Shown here: in pieces, positions 1 through 5,983 of the stretch
Layout of the letters: each line of letters begins with the position of its first letter
How positions within the stretch are numbered: position 1 is the stretch's first letter
From: CF-96 sp028287605
Lineage (GTDB): Bacteria > Chloroflexota > Dormibacteria > Aeolococcales > Aeolococcaceae
Length of the DNA stretch: 9,623 nt
Direction of reading: 5' to 3'
Assembly (NCBI GenBank): GCA_034666465.1
Contig: JAXDLT010000389.1
Location: forward strand, 1 to 9,623
The notes under the pieces: model-generated
Told to the model about the DNA's origin: nothing
The model's database searches: none
Seen by the model: only the letters and a program-made list of their open reading frames with translations
Made by a program: the position numbers and the translations under genes

Positions 1-90
1 GCCCGCGGCCGGATGCGCATCGGTCCCACAGGCGGTCAGCGCGGCGACCGCCCACATCGCCACCACCAGGGCCGGTGTTCGCACCGTCAT
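1..90 (-). CDS. Putative lipoprotein, N-terminal fragment (cut by window edge)
   Basis: Reading leftwards from an ATG at 90-88, the 30 visible codons give a classic bacterial lipoprotein signal peptide: a short basic start (MTVRTP), a hydrophobic stretch rich in Ala, Val and Leu, then the lipobox L-T-A-C with the lipidation cysteine at residue 21, followed by a small polar segment (GTDAHPAAG). A GAGGAGGG ribosome binding site lies about 8 bases upstream of the ATG on the minus strand. Such proteins are diacylated at the cysteine and anchored to the outer face of the cytoplasmic membrane. The mature domain is outside the window, so substrate-binding protein, enzyme or structural role cannot be told apart. 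The DUF899 gene 185 bases upstream runs in the same direction, but the gap is long enough for a separate promoter. This ORF is too short to stand out by length alone; the signal peptide plus ribosome binding site support it. Confidence 0.72.
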   Translation of the reverse strand, partial: MTVRTPALVVAMWAVAALTACGTDAHPAAG

Positions 91-275
91 CGGCGTCCGC
101 CCTCCTCACACCCGTGACCCGCTCCCCCTGCGATGGTGACGGCACCGGAGGCCCTGCGCAATCGCGCCGTCGACGCCACCGGCATTGCACCCAACTCGTT
201 AACGCCGCCGTCCTCGGCCCCTAATCCAGACGCGGCTCCGCACCGGGAGTGGCGTCCTAGTCGTCGAGCTCATCG

Positions 276-1016
276 TCAGGCCGCGAAGTCGGGATGCGCG
301 CCGCGCGCGGCGGCGACGCGACCCTTCGGCTCCTCCCACTCCTCCTGCCGGCCGAGCGCCGTCAGGTCGAGGTAGTAGTACGAGCCGCCGACCATCTCCG
401 CGCCGCGGGCGTAGGACGAGTAGGTGTGGAAGACGCTGTCGCCGTCGCGGAGGAAGCAGCTCTGGCCAGGCATCTCGACGGACTGCCCGTCCTCGACGGA
501 CAGGCCCGCCTGCGCGAGCTCGGCCCTGGTCTTGTAGTTGTACGTGATCGGAGCGACGGACTCGTCCAGGGTCACGTGGAAGTCGTGGTTGAAGTCCGAG
601 CCGTGCGAGGAGGACCATGGGAAGGTCCAGCCCCGGCGCGCCCTGTACGACTCGATGCGGGCCAGCGGCGCACGCGACACGACCACCATGGACGTGTCGC
701 GGACGTGGAGGTGCCCGAGGAGGCCGGGCGACATCTCCTCGGCGCCGGCCGAGCAGCTCGAGCAGCCGTCCTCCCAGCCGGGGTCGAACATGAAGTGGCG
801 GACGATGAGCTGGCGCCGGCCGTCGAACAGGTCGAGCAGGCTGGCCCGGCCGTCGGGGCCCTCGAAGACGTAGTCCTTGTCGATCCTGACCATCGGCAGG
901 CGGCGCCGCTCGGCGTTCAGCGCGTCACGCGCCCGGGTGAGCTCCTTCTCACGCGCGAGAAGCTCCTTCCGGGCAAGCAGCCATTGGTCTCGGGTCACGA
1001 CCTGGGGAAGGCTCAT
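276..1016 (-). CDS. DUF899 family thioredoxin-like protein
   Basis: This encodes 246 residues matching my memory of the DUF899 family, predicted cytoplasmic proteins with a thioredoxin-like fold and no firmly established reaction. The N-terminus is a charged helix (MSLPQVVTRDQWLLARKELL, residues 1-20) followed by the typical short strand region MVRIDKDYVFEGPDG (42-56). The family hallmark is seen at residues 73-90: RHFMFDPGW followed by Cys85-Ser-Ser-Cys88, a CxxC-type pair placed like a thioredoxin active site. Later segments WTFPWSSSHGSDFN (130-143) and VFHTYSSYARG (195-205) are also characteristic, as is the C-terminal YYYLDLTALGRQEEW. An ATG at 1091 would add 25 residues, but the start at 1016 is preferred because AGAGGAG lies just upstream and the family begins near this point. 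The winged-helix regulator lies 97 bases upstream in the same direction, so the two may be co-transcribed. A redox role is inferred, not shown. Confidence 0.93.
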   Translation of the reverse strand: MSLPQVVTRDQWLLARKELLAREKELTRARDALNAERRRLPMVRIDKDYVFEGPDGRASLLDLFDGRRQLIVRHFMFDPGWEDGCSSCSAGAEEMSPGLLGHLHVRDTSMVVVSRAPLARIESYRARRGWTFPWSSSHGSDFNHDFHVTLDESVAPITYNYKTRAELAQAGLSVEDGQSVEMPGQSCFLRDGDSVFHTYSSYARGAEMVGGSYYYLDLTALGRQEEWEEPKGRVAAARGAHPDFAA

Positions 1017-1056
1017 CACGGTCTCCTCTGGAGGGCGGTTCCGGTCTCCTGGATCT

Positions 1057-1075
1057 CGCAGAGGTGGACTCTGCG
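1057..1075 (-). repeat. Small hairpin in the regulator-DUF899 gap
   Basis: Perfect 7-bp inverted repeat CGCAGAG (1057-1063) and CTCTGCG (1069-1075) around a 5-base loop, lying between the stop of the winged-helix gene and the start of the DUF899 gene, about 41 bases ahead of the latter. There is no T-run after it on the minus strand, so it does not look like an intrinsic terminator. It could be an operator or an RNA structure that partly insulates the two genes. At this GC content a chance hairpin of this size is quite possible. Confidence 0.35.
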
Positions 1076-1113
1076 GCGACGCAGGACTCATCGGTGCGGC
1101 GGGCGGCGGTCCG

Positions 1114-1695
1114 TCACCGCCCCGGCGGGGACTCGGAATCGTCGAGGAGGTCGAGCCGGTAGCCCACGCGGTGGAGGGTGGTGATGCGGAGCGGCAGCCC
1201 CACCAACCGCTCCAGCTTGGCCCGGATGCCGCTGACGTGGACCCTCACCGTCCTCAGGTCGTCGTCGGGGGCGCCGGGCCAGACCGCGCGCCGGAGCGCC
1301 TCCTTGGACACGGCGTGCCCCCGGTGGCCGAGCAGGTAGGCGAGCAGGTCGAACTCGCGCGGGGACAGAGGGATCTCCCGGCCGCCGGCGAGCGCACGGC
1401 GGGCCGCGGGGTCGAGGGAGACGCCGCCAGGCCCGGTGACCGCCTCCACCGGAGCCGCCCGCGGCGGCAGGGGCGCCGGCGTCCGTCGGGAGGGACGCCT
1501 CGGGGACGGGCGCCGATCCGGCATCACCCGCGTCGCTGCGGCCAGGACCGCCAGGAGGTCGTCGCGATCCCTCCGGAGGGCGGCATTCTCGGCACGCAGC
1601 CTCTCGGCCACCTCCTCGAGCATGCGGGCCCCCGCGGCGACGGTGGCGACGGTGGCGAGGAGCCCGCTCGCCCGGCCGGGCGGGACCCGTGTCAC
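1114..1695 (-). CDS. Winged-helix (OmpR/PhoB C-terminal type) transcriptional regulator lacking a receiver domain
   Basis: 193 residues. The C-terminal part (about 92-183) is a Trans_reg_C winged helix: the GREIPLSPREFDLLAYLLGH segment (105-124), the AVSKEALRRAVWP helix (128-140), the recognition helix DLRTVRVHVSGIRAKL (146-161) and the wing ending RVGYRL (176-181). In OmpR/PhoB response regulators this domain follows a phosphorylatable receiver. Here the N-terminus is instead a short hydrophobic stretch (11-24), a leucine-rich coiled coil (about 26-52, LEEVAERLRAENAALRRDRD and on) and an Arg/Pro-rich linker (58-82). Dimerisation through the coiled coil is therefore inferred, with no visible phosphoacceptor. 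The start is GTG at 1695-1693; GAGGAG sits only 2 bases upstream, so the ATG at 1623, at the coiled coil, is an alternative. The gene is divergent from the ubiE-like gene across 238 bases of repeat-rich DNA and upstream of DUF899, so both flanks are plausible targets. Confidence 0.9.
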   Translation of the reverse strand: MTRVPPGRASGLLATVATVAAGARMLEEVAERLRAENAALRRDRDDLLAVLAAATRVMPDRRPSPRRPSRRTPAPLPPRAAPVEAVTGPGGVSLDPAARRALAGGREIPLSPREFDLLAYLLGHRGHAVSKEALRRAVWPGAPDDDLRTVRVHVSGIRAKLERLVGLPLRITTLHRVGYRLDLLDDSESPPGR

Positions 1696-1811
1696 GACTC
1701 CTCACGCAACGTCATGGTCACGCATCGTGGCACGGCGGGGCCACGGCCGGCCGGCGGGGGAGTCCGGAGCCGGCGCGTCGGTCAGAGGCATGGGTGCGCA
1801 CGCCCAATGCG

Positions 1812-1827
1812 CTCGCGGGCCCGCGAG
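1812..1827. promoter_or_regulatory. 16-bp perfect palindrome in divergent control region
   Basis: CTCGCGGG followed directly by its reverse complement CCCGCGAG, with no mismatch, in the non-coding gap between the divergent winged-helix regulator and the ubiE-like gene. Its size and position suit a dimeric regulator binding site, conceivably autoregulation by the divergent regulator. OmpR/PhoB-type wings more often bind direct repeats, so another factor is possible. The function is inferred from symmetry and location only. Confidence 0.4.
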
Positions 1828-1837
1828 TCGTACCCGT

Positions 1838-1855
1838 GGGGACGCCCGGGGACGC
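1838..1855. repeat. Direct repeat GGGGACGC with 10-bp period
   Basis: Two identical copies of GGGGACGC, at 1838-1845 and 1848-1855, separated by CC, so the repeat period is 10 bp, about one helical turn. Tandem half-sites with a 10-11 bp period are the usual binding arrangement for OmpR/PhoB-type winged-helix dimers, and the divergent regulator at 1114-1695 has that DNA-binding domain. This is a suggestive but unproven operator; G-rich repeats also arise by chance in this DNA. Confidence 0.35.
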
Positions 1856-1866
1856 ACGATGAGCCG

Positions 1867-1892
1867 CGCGGTGAACCTGGTTCATCACCGCG
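1867..1892. promoter_or_regulatory. Nested inverted repeat ahead of the ubiE-like gene
   Basis: Outer arms CGCGGTGA (1867-1874) and TCACCGCG (1885-1892) are perfectly complementary. Overlapping them is a second, almost spacerless palindrome, TGAACC-T-GGTTCA (1872-1884). The element ends about 41 bases before the ATG of the methyltransferase gene, so it would lie in the promoter or the 5' leader. It could be an operator dyad or a leader hairpin; nothing like a T-run follows, so it is not an ordinary terminator. Confidence 0.42.
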
Positions 1893-1933
1893 GTCGACCA
1901 CGACGCTGCCGACGAGGCCGCGGAAGGAGAAGC

Positions 1934-2656
1934 ATGCAGAAGGGCGACCCCGCCGGCCTCGTCCGCCGGCTCTTCTCGCCGCTCCCCCGGCGCTACGACC
2001 TGCTCGCGGAGGTGCTCTCCGCCGGCCAGAACCGCCGCTGGCGCCGGGCGATGGTCGACCGCGTTGTCGCCGCGGGCCCGGCCCGCGTCCTCGACGTGGC
2101 CACCGGCACCGCCGGGGTCGCCCTGCTCGTCGCGGGGCGGACGGCGGCGACCGTGGTGGGCCTGGACCTCACCGAGGCGATGCTGCGCCAGGGCGCCGAG
2201 CGGGTGCGTCGCCGCGGCCGGCAGCGGCGCATCCGGCTGCTGCTGGGACGCGCCGAGCAGCTGCCCTTCGCCGACGCCGCCTTCGACGCCCTCACCTTCA
2301 CCTACCTGCTCCGCTACGTGGCCGACCCGGCCGCGACCCTCCGCGAGCTCGCCCGGGTGGTGCGTCCCGGGGGAACGGTGGCGTGCCTGGAGTTCCTGGT
2401 GCCCGCCAACCCGATGTGGCACGGCTGCTGGTGGCTCTACACCCGCCTGGTGCTGCCCGCCGCCGGCGGACTCTTCGGGCGCGGCTGGTTCGAGGTGGGG
2501 CGATTCCTGGGTCCGAGCATCTCCGGGCACTACCGGCGCTACCCGCTGGAGTGGCATCGCCGGGCCTGGGAGGCGGCGGGACTCGAGGCCGTCGGAGTGC
2601 GCACCATGAGCCTGGGTGGCGGCCTGGTGATGTGGGGGAGGAGGGCGGGTGGGTGA
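1934..2656 (+). CDS. UbiE/MenG-like class I SAM-dependent methyltransferase
   Basis: 240 residues, the usual length for UbiE/MenG, which C-methylate the quinone ring in the last step of menaquinone or ubiquinone synthesis. Family landmarks appear in order: the N-terminal RRYDLLAEVLSAGQNRRWRR (19-38); SAM motif I VLDVATGTAGVALL (52-65); the acidic loop GLDLTEAML (76-84); AEQLPFADAAFDALTFTYLLRYVADP (107-132), matching the UbiE pattern LPF-D-FD then LRN-V-D; and ELARVVRPGGTVACLEF (138-154). The second glycine-aspartate of the usual GTGD is replaced (GTAG), and the C-terminal SGHYRRYPLEW is a variant of the family's Y-YLP segment, so quinone specificity is likely but not certain. The start at 1934 is fixed by AAGGAG five bases upstream. 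The next gene overlaps its last 8 bases, implying co-expression with a membrane protein. A paralogous small-molecule methyltransferase is the main alternative. Confidence 0.9.
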   Translation: MQKGDPAGLVRRLFSPLPRRYDLLAEVLSAGQNRRWRRAMVDRVVAAGPARVLDVATGTAGVALLVAGRTAATVVGLDLTEAMLRQGAERVRRRGRQRRIRLLLGRAEQLPFADAAFDALTFTYLLRYVADPAATLRELARVVRPGGTVACLEFLVPANPMWHGCWWLYTRLVLPAAGGLFGRGWFEVGRFLGPSISGHYRRYPLEWHRRAWEAAGLEAVGVRTMSLGGGLVMWGRRAGG

Positions 2657-3383
2657 CCGGGACGGGCTCCCCGCCTACTACGCGGCGCGGCGCGGCGGCA
2701 TCTGGCAGTGCTGGACGCTGCTCCACCCGCCCTACACCGCCTGGCACCTCTCCTACGTGGTGATCGGCGCCTCGCTGGCGCCGCGGGTCGACGGCGTGCG
2801 GCTGCTGGCCACGCTGCTCGCCTTCCTCCTCGCCGTCGGCGTCGCCGCCCACCTGCTCGACGAGCTCCACGGCCGGCCGCTGGGCACCACCGTCCCATCC
2901 GCCGCCCTGGCGCTGGTGTCGGCCGCCGCCCTGGCGGGGGCGGTGGGCCTGGGAGTGGCCGGTGTGGGCCGCGTGGGGCCGGCGCTCGTCCCCTTCATCG
3001 TGGCCGGGGTGATCCTCGTCCTCGGCTACGACCTGGAGCTGCTCGGCGGCCGCCTCCACGGCACCGCCGCGTTCGCCGCCGGCTGGGGGGCGTTCCCGGT
3101 GGCCACCGCCTACCTCGCCCAGACCGGCGGGCTGGGGGTGGCGGTGGTCCCCGCCGCCGCGGCGGCGTTCGGCCTCAGCTGGGCGCAGCGGCGGCTCAGC
3201 ACTCCCGCCCGGCAGCTGCGCCGCCACGTCCGCGAGGCCTCGGCGCGCATCGTCCTCGACGACGGCAGCGTGGTGCGCTGGGACGCGCAGGACCTGCTGC
3301 GTCCCCTGGAGCAGGCGCTGAGGGCGCTCTCCTGGTCGATGGTCGCCCTCGCCGCGGGCCTGGCCGCGGCGCGGTTCGGCTGA
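2649..3383 (+). CDS. Polytopic membrane protein of unknown function, coupled to the methyltransferase
   Basis: 244 residues starting at a GTG inside the last codons of the methyltransferase gene (8-base overlap), which implies translational coupling. I do not recognise a named family with confidence. Hydrophobic segments are visible at about 34-46, 51-69, 83-106, 110-127, 139-157, 161-178 and 226-242. The region between 180 and 225 is a charged, apparently soluble insert (RRLSTPARQLRRHVREASARIVLDDGS and on is basic then acidic). Polar motifs at membrane edges stand out: HPPYTAWHLSYVVIGA (26-41), HLLDELHGRPLGT (68-80), GYDLELLGGRLHG (126-138). The DELxGRPLGT segment followed by a helix loosely recalls the first Asp motif and RPL of UbiA prenyltransferases, and the GYDLELLGG segment could be a decayed second motif, but the full UbiA NDxxDxxxD signature is absent. 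A quinone-related membrane role is inferred from the neighbour only. Confidence 0.85.
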   Translation: MGDRDGLPAYYAARRGGIWQCWTLLHPPYTAWHLSYVVIGASLAPRVDGVRLLATLLAFLLAVGVAAHLLDELHGRPLGTTVPSAALALVSAAALAGAVGLGVAGVGRVGPALVPFIVAGVILVLGYDLELLGGRLHGTAAFAAGWGAFPVATAYLAQTGGLGVAVVPAAAAAFGLSWAQRRLSTPARQLRRHVREASARIVLDDGSVVRWDAQDLLRPLEQALRALSWSMVALAAGLAAARFG

Positions 3384-3399
3384 CGCGGCCGCGCGTGGG

Positions 3400-3828
3400 C
3401 TACGGGTGCATGTCCTCCGGTGCGACGTCGCGGACGTGCTGGGCGAAGGACCACTGGTGGCCCTCGGGGTCCTCGGCGCCGTAGGTGCGATCGCCGTAGA
3501 ACTGGTCGGCCGGTTCGTTCAGGATGCGGGCGCCTGCCGACCTGGCCGTGGCGAAGTGCTGGTCGACGTCGTCGACGTACACGTAGACCAGCTGGGTGGC
3601 CCCGCCCCGGCGCTTGGGGTTCTGGTAGTCGGGACCGGGGCAGCCCATCATCACCACGCCCCCCTTGTGCCTGATCTCGGCGTGGATGGCCCTGCCGTCG
3701 GGACCCTTCATGCGGACGTCCTCGACGAAGCCGAAGGTGCCGACCAACCAGTCGACGGCCGCGTCGAGGTCCTCGTAGAGCAGGTACGGGGTGATGACGG
3801 GGAAGCCCTCGGGCGGGTTGTGAACCAT
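3400..3828 (-). CDS. VOC superfamily (glyoxalase/PhnB-like) protein
   Basis: 142 residues with two beta-alpha-beta-beta-beta halves of the vicinal oxygen chelate fold. The first half is VITPYLLYEDLDAAVDWLVGTFGF (11-34) to AIHAEIRHKGGVVMMG (47-62); the second is QLVYVYVDDVDQHFATARSAGA (79-100) to YGDRTYGAEDPEGHQWSFAQHV (111-132). The YGDRxYGxxDPEGHxWxF ending is typical of the PhnB-like/bleomycin-resistance-like branch, whose members are cytoplasmic and often of unknown substrate; VOC enzymes usually bind a divalent metal through His/Glu side chains on the central sheet, and His49 and the His124 region are candidates here. A start at ATG 3828 with AAGGGAG five bases upstream is convincing. A plausible promoter is TAGGAT (3890-3885 read on the minus strand) with ATGACC 15 bases further upstream. 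The gene converges on the membrane-protein gene with only 16 bases between stops. The exact reaction cannot be assigned. Confidence 0.92.
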   Translation of the reverse strand: MVHNPPEGFPVITPYLLYEDLDAAVDWLVGTFGFVEDVRMKGPDGRAIHAEIRHKGGVVMMGCPGPDYQNPKRRGGATQLVYVYVDDVDQHFATARSAGARILNEPADQFYGDRTYGAEDPEGHQWSFAQHVRDVAPEDMHP

Positions 3829-3884
3829 GGTGCTCCCTTCTGACCTGTGGCCGGATGCCCCGGCACAGCGTGAACCGGTGCGCC

Positions 3885-3911
3885 ATCCTATCCCAGCTCA
3901 TGGCGGGTCAT
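3885..3911 (-). promoter_or_regulatory. Candidate promoter of the VOC gene
   Basis: Reading the minus strand, ATGACC (3911-3906) and TAGGAT (3890-3885) resemble -35 and -10 boxes at four of six positions each, with a 15-base spacer, slightly short. It lies about 57 bases ahead of the VOC start codon and is one of the few less GC-rich patches there. Weak, from consensus matching only. Confidence 0.25.
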
Positions 3912-4027
3912 CAGGGCATCGACACGACCCATCGATCGGGTGGGGGGCGCCGGCGGGATGTGACGCGCCGTGACGCCCCTGTTACCGATGCATGTTCGAT
4001 TTGGATGGTGGTCAGAACGCAAGGTGT

Positions 4028-4050
4028 CAGGTGTCGCCCACCTGCGGTGG
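4028..4050 (+). promoter_or_regulatory. Overlapping alternative hairpins in the tadG-like leader
   Basis: CAGGTG (4028-4033) and CACCTG (4039-4044) form a perfect 6-bp stem with a 5-base loop. The right arm overlaps a second possible stem, CCACC (4038-4042) with GGTGG (4046-4050), so the two structures exclude each other. Three copies of GGTGTC (4023, 4030, 4052) surround them. The element ends 34 bases before the ATG of the TadG-like gene. It could be an operator or a leader RNA switch; no known riboswitch class was recognised. Confidence 0.3.
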
Positions 4051-4084
4051 CGGTGTCCAACGAACACAACCATCGGGTGATCGA

Positions 4085-5983
4085 ATGAACCAGCAGTCAC
4101 CTGTCCGGCGAGTGCGCCGCCGTGACAGCCGCGGTCAGTCCCTGGTCTTCGTCGCGCTGAGCGGCGTCGCCCTGATGGGCATCGTCGGCGTCGCGCTGGA
4201 CGGCGGCATGGAGGCCGGCAACTTCCGGACGGCCCAGAACGCCGCCGACGCCGGTGCCCTGGCCGCGGCGCGCCTGATCTTCGTCGACAGCAGAACGGTC
4301 CCGCCAACGGTGCCCACCGTCACGCAGATGACCAACGCCTCGAACGCCGAGATCCGCCACAACAAGGCCATCCCCGGCAAGGCCGACCTCAGCGCCGCCC
4401 TGGTCACGACCGGGGGGACGCTCGACAACTTCGTCCCCGACGCCGGCACCGGGGTGATCGCGCACGCCGCGCTCGCCACCGTGTCCGCCCAGGTCAACGC
4501 CTTCCTGGCCACCGTCACCGCCACCGTGGCGGCCACCGAGTCGAACGCACAGGGCCTGGTCCGGACGATCGCGGCCGGTGGGAGCAGCGCCCTCGGGCAG
4601 GTCGACCTCGCCAGCGTCAACCTCACGGTGGCCATCCTGGGCATCCCGATCAGCGTCCAGGGCGGCCTCCTCTGCCTCCAGAGCAGCCTCACCTACCCCG
4701 CCGCCCTGTCCGGCAGCCTCCTCGGCAGCTGGATCGGGTCCGCAGCCTGTCCGCTGAACTCCCTCGGCCTGGTGACCTCCCTGCTGGGCGCGCTCGGCAC
4801 GATCACGGGGAGCGCCGGGATCAACCTCTCGCCGGAGAGCACCAACGCGTTCATCTCCGGCGTGGTGCCGTACATGCCGCACAGCATCAGCAGCAACGCG
4901 CTCACCACCGTCAACATCCTCAACCTTGGCACCGCGGTCACCGCCAGCGCCGCCAACGTGGTCTCCCAGGTCGGGCAGTCCGCCAACGTCATCGCCAGCG
5001 ACGACTTCAACCTGGCGAACGTCGCCACCGGCCTCCTCGGTCTCGGGGTCAGCGTCCCGCTGGTCAACATCCACGCCGAGCTCAACTACCCGCCGGCCGG
5101 CGGGGTGACGGCGCCGGCGCCGACCTGCGACACCGGCTCCGTCACCATCGGGGGCTCGAGCTACTCGATCCTGCCCAACTGCCACATCCCCGGGCTGCCG
5201 CTCAGCCTGCTGGGGGTCACCATCGAGGACTTCACGACGAGCGTCACCACCTCCGGCTGCCCCGGGCTCACCTGCAGCGAGCACGGCTGCTTCCTGGAGC
5301 TGAGCGTGCTGGCGTCGATCGCCGACGTCTGCCTCGGCGAGTTCGACCTGAGCGCCGCGGGCAGCCGCATGAGCACCTCGGCCGCGGCCGGCAACACGGC
5401 GCTGACCAACGCCATCACCGTCACCGCGCACAAGGACACGCCGACCTTCTTCATGCGCGTGCTGGGGTGGACCGCCACCCATCCCACCGCCGACAGCTCT
5501 GCCGCCGTCCTCCAGGTCGCCGACGAGAGCACCGACGCCTTCGCCAAGGCGCCGTACACCATGCCCTCGGTGGCCACCAACATGGACTGTCCGTGCACCG
5601 TCGCGCCTCTCGTCGTGGGCCACCAGTACTACCTGTACGGAGCGCTGAAACAGACGTACAGCCCGGTGGACAAGTTCGCCAGCACCTGGCAGGGGCTGGT
5701 GAGCGCGCCCTCGGGCCACCAGGTCGGGGCCACCCTCTCCTCGGTCGCCGGGACCGGCTCCGGACCGGGCGTGTACGTCACCGGCGGCAGCTACTACCTG
5801 CTCCCGGTGGTCGATCCCGCCAATGCGCTGGTCGAGTACTACGCCGTCTTCAAGACAGTGGCCGGCCACCCAACCTGGGGGCAGCTGGTGAACAACATCC
5901 CGGTCCCTGCGGTGCCGTCGAGCACCTGGGCGCTCGATGCCTTCGGCCAGGCCGGCGCGGTCACGGTGAAGCTCACGCAGTGA
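4085..5983 (+). CDS. TadG-like (Flp pilus-associated) secreted/membrane-anchored protein
   Basis: 632 residues. Residues 14-63 are the Tad/TadE-G N-terminal module: a basic leader, DSRGQSLVFVALSGVALMGI, one transmembrane helix (19-37), then the family signature LDGGMEAGNFRTAQNAADAGALAAAR (38-63). In this family the helix anchors the protein and the rest is extracytoplasmic. The long following region is rich in Ala, Ser, Thr, Val, Leu and Gly. The segment TNAITVTAHKDTPTFFMRVLGWTATHPTADSSAAV (441-475) matches the usual TadG C-terminal pattern (V-V-tFF---G-----a-A), after which about 155 extra residues continue. Ten cysteines (197, 222, 348, 366, 392, 397, 402, 416, 502, 504) all lie outside the membrane. 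The start at 4085 is chosen because upstream in-frame codons precede the conserved basic leader; the ribosome site (GGGTGATCG) is weak. No other tad/flp gene is next to it, so it is an orphan. Its stop abuts the convergent nitroreductase gene. Confidence 0.88.
   Translation: MNQQSPVRRVRRRDSRGQSLVFVALSGVALMGIVGVALDGGMEAGNFRTAQNAADAGALAAARLIFVDSRTVPPTVPTVTQMTNASNAEIRHNKAIPGKADLSAALVTTGGTLDNFVPDAGTGVIAHAALATVSAQVNAFLATVTATVAATESNAQGLVRTIAAGGSSALGQVDLASVNLTVAILGIPISVQGGLLCLQSSLTYPAALSGSLLGSWIGSAACPLNSLGLVTSLLGALGTITGSAGINLSPESTNAFISGVVPYMPHSISSNALTTVNILNLGTAVTASAANVVSQVGQSANVIASDDFNLANVATGLLGLGVSVPLVNIHAELNYPPAGGVTAPAPTCDTGSVTIGGSSYSILPNCHIPGLPLSLLGVTIEDFTTSVTTSGCPGLTCSEHGCFLELSVLASIADVCLGEFDLSAAGSRMSTSAAAGNTALTNAITVTAHKDTPTFFMRVLGWTATHPTADSSAAVLQVADESTDAFAKAPYTMPSVATNMDCPCTVAPLVVGHQYYLYGALKQTYSPVDKFASTWQGLVSAPSGHQVGATLSSVAGTGSGPGVYVTGGSYYLLPVVDPANALVEYYAVFKTVAGHPTWGQLVNNIPVPAVPSSTWALDAFGQAGAVTVKLTQ

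Noticed and set aside
91..275. Terminator or small RNA between the DUF899 gene and the lipoprotein
   Set aside because: Only an 8-base palindrome CGTTAACG (197-204) was seen; no stem with T-run and no clear promoter pair.
877..2763. 628-codon plus-strand open frame spanning the regulator, control region and methyltransferase
   Set aside because: It is Arg/Gly/Pro-rich low-complexity translation in the shadow of two convincing genes and crosses a divergent promoter region; long spurious frames are normal at this GC content.
3384..3393. CGCGGCCGCG palindrome between convergent stops as a terminator
   Set aside because: It has no loop or T-run, and such GC palindromes are common in this sequence.
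3829..4084. Possible small genes or a known riboswitch in the VOC-tadG gap
   Set aside because: Short frames here have no ribosome site or recognisable product, and the stems do not match any riboswitch consensus I know.
4097..5869. 590-codon minus-strand open frame opposite the TadG-like gene
   Set aside because: Composition is Gly/Arg/Asp/Val/His-rich with no domain pattern or membrane logic; the plus-strand frame has a clear family signature.
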